From Alcanivorax sp. (GTDB taxonomy: Bacteria; Pseudomonadota; Gammaproteobacteria; Pseudomonadales; Alcanivoracaceae): a DNA stretch of 8,614 nt. Of this stretch, positions 6,670-8,614 are shown one piece after another; position 1 is the stretch's first letter, and every line of letters starts with the position of its first letter. The translations under genes were made by a program, and so were the position numbers. The stretch is taken from positions 1 to 8,614 of the forward strand of contig SLJS01000353.1 of NCBI GenBank assembly GCA_007135015.1, read 5' to 3'. The notes under the pieces are model-generated. The model did not search any database. It was not told the origin of the DNA and saw only the letters and a program-made list of their open reading frames with translations.

Positions 6670-7716
6670 ATGCGCGAAGATGTCCGGGACTACTACGGCA
6701 GGGTGCTGCGCAGTAGCGAGGATCTGCAGACCAATGCGTGTTGCGACGAACAACCTCCGGAATGGCTCAAGCCGGTGCTCGGAAGTATCCATGACGAGGT
6801 GCTGAGCCGTTACTACGGTTGTGGCCTGGTCGCCCCTTCCGTGCTCGAGGGCGCCCGGGTGCTGGATCTCGGCTGCGGAAGCGGCCGCGACTGCTATGTA
6901 TTGTCCTGGCTGGTGGGCGAGGAGGGCCATGTTGTCGGGGTGGACATGACACCCGAGCAGCTTGCCGTGGCGGAGCGTCATCGCGAGTACCATCGCAAGG
7001 AGTTCGGCTTCCGGCACAGCAACGTGGAATTCCGGCGGGGCTATATCGAGCAGCTGGATGAACTGGAACTGCCCGATGACTATTTCGACGTGGTGGTGTC
7101 CAACTGCGTGATCAATCTAAGCCCCGACAAGGAGAAGGTGCTGCGGGAAGTGCACCGGGTATTGCGTCCGGGCGGGGAGTTCTATTTTTCCGATGTCTAT
7201 GCCGACCGGCGCATTCCGGAAGAACTGATCAGCGACCCGGTGCTTTTCGGCGAGTGTCTCTCCGGCGCGCTCTACTGGAATGATTTCCTTTCGCTGGCGA
7301 AAACGGCGGGTTTTGCCGACCCGAGACTGGTGGAGGACTCGCCCATTACCATAGAGAACCCTTCCATTTCCGAACGTCTTTCACCAGCGTCCTTCTGGTC
7401 CGCCACATTCCGGTTGTTCAAGCTCGAAGGGCTGGAGCCGTCCTGTGAGGATTACGGCCAGGCTGTTGTCTATCTCGGTACAGTGGACCGGGAACCCGGC
7501 CGTTTCACGCTGGATGCCCACCATGTGATGGAGCGCGGGCGGGTGTTTCCGGTATGTGGCAATACCTGGAAGATGCTTTCGGAAACCCGGTTTGCCCCCC
7601 ACTTCCGGTTTATCGGGGACTTCAGTACCCACTACGGAATCTTCCCGGGCTGTGGAGAGCTGATGCCCTTTGCTTCGGGAACCTCCGGGGAGGATTCCCC
7701 TTCCGGGTGTTGCTAG
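6670..7716 (+). CDS. arsM: Arsenite S-adenosylmethionine methyltransferase ArsM (AS3MT type)
   Basis: A 348-residue cytoplasmic enzyme that methylates As(III) using S-adenosylmethionine. The SAM fold carries VLDLGCGSGRDCY (64-76) and the acidic GVDMT (90-94). Four As-binding positions of AS3MT are present: Cys24/Cys25 (ACC), Cys51 (YYGCG), Cys146 (SNCVINL) and Cys196 (GECLSGAL). The spacing 51-146-196 (95 and 50 residues) equals human Cys61-156-206. The C-terminal domain has SATFRLFKLEGLEPSCEDYG and VCGNTWKMLSETRF, as in the family, and the chain ends in vicinal Cys-Cys, a possible extra As(III) site. GGAGG lies 9 bases before ATG 6670. The gene stands alone on its own promoter, with no arsR, arsC or arsenite efflux gene nearby. 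The DoxX-like gene ends 193 bases before it, and a long non-coding interval follows. Confidence 0.93.
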   Translation: MREDVRDYYGRVLRSSEDLQTNACCDEQPPEWLKPVLGSIHDEVLSRYYGCGLVAPSVLEGARVLDLGCGSGRDCYVLSWLVGEEGHVVGVDMTPEQLAVAERHREYHRKEFGFRHSNVEFRRGYIEQLDELELPDDYFDVVVSNCVINLSPDKEKVLREVHRVLRPGGEFYFSDVYADRRIPEELISDPVLFGECLSGALYWNDFLSLAKTAGFADPRLVEDSPITIENPSISERLSPASFWSATFRLFKLEGLEPSCEDYGQAVVYLGTVDREPGRFTLDAHHVMERGRVFPVCGNTWKMLSETRFAPHFRFIGDFSTHYGIFPGCGELMPFASGTSGEDSPSGCC

Positions 7717-7766
7717 CCCGGATATTGCACCAAACGACTTCTGTAATCGAAGAGAGGAGCGATGAT

Positions 7767-7799
7767 AGAGGCTTTTCAGAGGTTCCAGGCGCTCTTTTT
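7767..7799 (+). terminator. Weak candidate terminator downstream of arsM
   Basis: AGAGGC pairs with GC-(G)-CTCT across a 16-base loop, and TTTTT (7795-7799) ends the structure. The stem is short with a bulge, so termination may be partial. It is the only T-run of this length in the interval after arsM. Confidence 0.3.
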
Positions 7800-7843
7800 A
7801 TGGTGACGTTTACGTTTGCCATGCACTTCGCCTGGTCTGGCCG

Positions 7844-7928
7844 CCGTCAGGCGAACGTGCGTCTGACGGTGAGCAGATCAGGCTGCGCACAGGGAAGATG
7901 TAAACACATCCATCAGCCGGCAGCCTGA
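7844..7928. other. Cluster of inverted repeats, possible structured RNA or operator
   Basis: Three dyads lie in 85 bases. CCGTCAGGCG (7844-7853) pairs with CGTCTGACGG (7860-7869) over a 6-base loop: 10 pairs including one G-U. TCAGGCTG (7878-7885) and CAGCCTGA (7921-7928) are perfect 8-base arms. Between those arms GATGT (7897-7901) pairs with ACATC (7906-7910) over AAAC. They form one simple hairpin followed by a two-tier stem. No known riboswitch motif was recognised, and the transcribed strand is unknown. Confidence 0.35.
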
Positions 7929-8088
7929 AAGGCGCTGAAAAGCCCGAATCATCGCCCTTGCTTCTGGTTGTGCGAGTGGATTGGTAGAACATCCGGGGGG
8001 GCGACCAGCGGACTGCTGAGTTCGGACTGAAACAAAGTTTCGTTTTCACCATCCATCCGGGGAACGTAATTCGAAAGGGATGATATCC

Positions 8089-8614
8089 ATGGACTACCGA
8101 AAACCATTACTGCTTCTGGTCATTGTTGCCGCCATCGTCGGTTTCTTTGCAACTGGTATGAACGAATACATGACACTTGCCTTTCTGCAGGAGAGCCTGG
8201 GCCGTTTCGAGGCATTCTATGAGCAGAACATGGTCATGACGCTGGCCCTGTTCTTCCTGTTCTATGTGGTGGTAACCGCGCTTTCACTGCCCGGCGCGGC
8301 GATCATGACACTTGCCGCCGGCGCGCTTTTCGGGCTGATGACCGGCGTCATCCTTGTTTCCTTTGCATCGACGATCGGTGCGACCCTGGCCTTCCTGGTG
8401 GCAAGATTCCTGTTGCGCGACTGGGTGCAGGAGAAGTTCGGTGAGCGGCTTGAGGCGATCAATGAGGGGGTTCGCAAGGACGGCGCCTATTTTCTGTTTA
8501 CGCTCCGGCTGGTTCCGATTTTTCCGTTTTTCCTGATCAATCTGGTCATGGCGCTTACGCCCATGCGTGCCTGGACTTTCTACTGGGTCAGCCAAGTGGG
8601 GATGCTTGCCGGGA
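8089..8614 (+). CDS. TVP38/TMEM64 family membrane protein (3' end outside window)
   Basis: The first 175 residues of a polytopic inner-membrane protein of the TVP38/TMEM64 (SNARE-associated/DedA-like, VTT domain) group. Hydrophobic helices lie at about 7-24, 48-66 and 70-105, followed by an amphipathic stretch (DWVQEKFGERLEAI). The family signature RLVPIFPFFLIN (140-151) is present: Arg, then prolines at re-entrant-helix positions, then Asn. The protein resembles bacterial members of roughly 220-240 residues, so about a quarter is missing. AAAGGGA (8074-8080) stands 8 bases before ATG 8089. DedA/TVP38 proteins are linked to lipid and envelope homeostasis, and some bacterial members to selenite or metal tolerance; the substrate here is not predictable. 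It is on the same strand as arsM but separated by 372 bases, so it is probably transcribed independently. Confidence 0.9.
   Translation, partial: MDYRKPLLLLVIVAAIVGFFATGMNEYMTLAFLQESLGRFEAFYEQNMVMTLALFFLFYVVVTALSLPGAAIMTLAAGALFGLMTGVILVSFASTIGATLAFLVARFLLRDWVQEKFGERLEAINEGVRKDGAYFLFTLRLVPIFPFFLINLVMALTPMRAWTFYWVSQVGMLAG

Larger units (their letters stand above)
7717..8088. other. 372-base non-coding interval between arsM and the TVP38 gene
   Basis: No reading frame here looks like a real protein. The interval holds a possible terminator (7767-7799) overlapping a 14-codon ORF, a cluster of inverted repeats (7844-7928), a repeated 9-mer CATCCGGGG (7990-7998 and 8054-8062) and a small hairpin GAAAC-AAA-GTTTC (8029-8041). 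The ribosome binding site of the next gene (AAAGGGA, 8074-8080) is at its end. I found no convincing promoter for the TVP38 gene. Confidence 0.7.

Noticed and set aside
7554..7928. Plus-strand 124-residue ORF overlapping the arsM end and continuing into the gap
   Set aside because: It starts inside arsM in another frame, has no ribosome binding site and shows no domain. Its second half is non-coding in character.
7841..7930. Cobalamin or fluoride riboswitch
   Set aside because: The characteristic conserved boxes of either class were looked for on both strands and not found.
7810..8052. Minus-strand 80-residue ORF in the arsM-TVP38 gap
   Set aside because: No ribosome binding site, Ser/Arg/Pro-rich composition and no recognisable similarity. 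It overlaps the inverted-repeat cluster.

Overview
The window is GC-rich, densely coded DNA that reads as a gammaproteobacterial chromosome. The class I fumarase, RecQ, ECF sigma/zinc anti-sigma pair, NrtS, ArsM and TVP38 proteins all have a proteobacterial look. The intergenic heptanucleotide repeats are of a kind I associate with Chromatiales/Ectothiorhodospiraceae-type genomes. That placement is an inference; no marker gene here fixes the genus.

Layout. Bases 1-212 are a non-coding composite repeat built from several families of 7-base units and GC-rich hairpins. Next come a class I [4Fe-4S] fumarase (275-1795) and a probable coiled-coil lipoprotein of unknown function (1848-2681), both on +. 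RecQ helicase (4512-2689, minus) converges on the lipoprotein gene with 7 bases between the two stop codons. A 203-base divergent interval separates recQ from an ECF sigma factor (4716-5363). The sigma gene overlaps a 76-residue protein with the zinc anti-sigma motif H-x3-C-x2-C (5357-5587), and a probable intrinsic terminator follows at once.

The right third is a run of accessory genes on +. It holds a small two-helix NrtS-type nitrate/nitrite transporter (5792-6046), a four-helix DoxX-like membrane protein with a very strong ribosome binding site (6078-6476), an ArsM/AS3MT-type arsenite methyltransferase (6670-7716), a 372-base non-coding interval with several inverted repeats, and the start of a TVP38/TMEM64 family membrane protein that runs off the window (8089-8614).

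How they may work together. The sigma/anti-sigma pair is a self-contained regulatory switch. The nrtS and arsM upstream regions share one promoter layout (TTG-containing -35, 18-base spacer, TGTAA-type -10, then AA), and the arsM promoter also carries a 7-base dyad overlapping the -10. Joint control of the nrtS-DoxX unit and arsM is therefore possible, but the sequence does not prove it. No other arsenic genes (arsR, arsB/acr3, arsC) lie in the window, so arsM looks like an orphan here.
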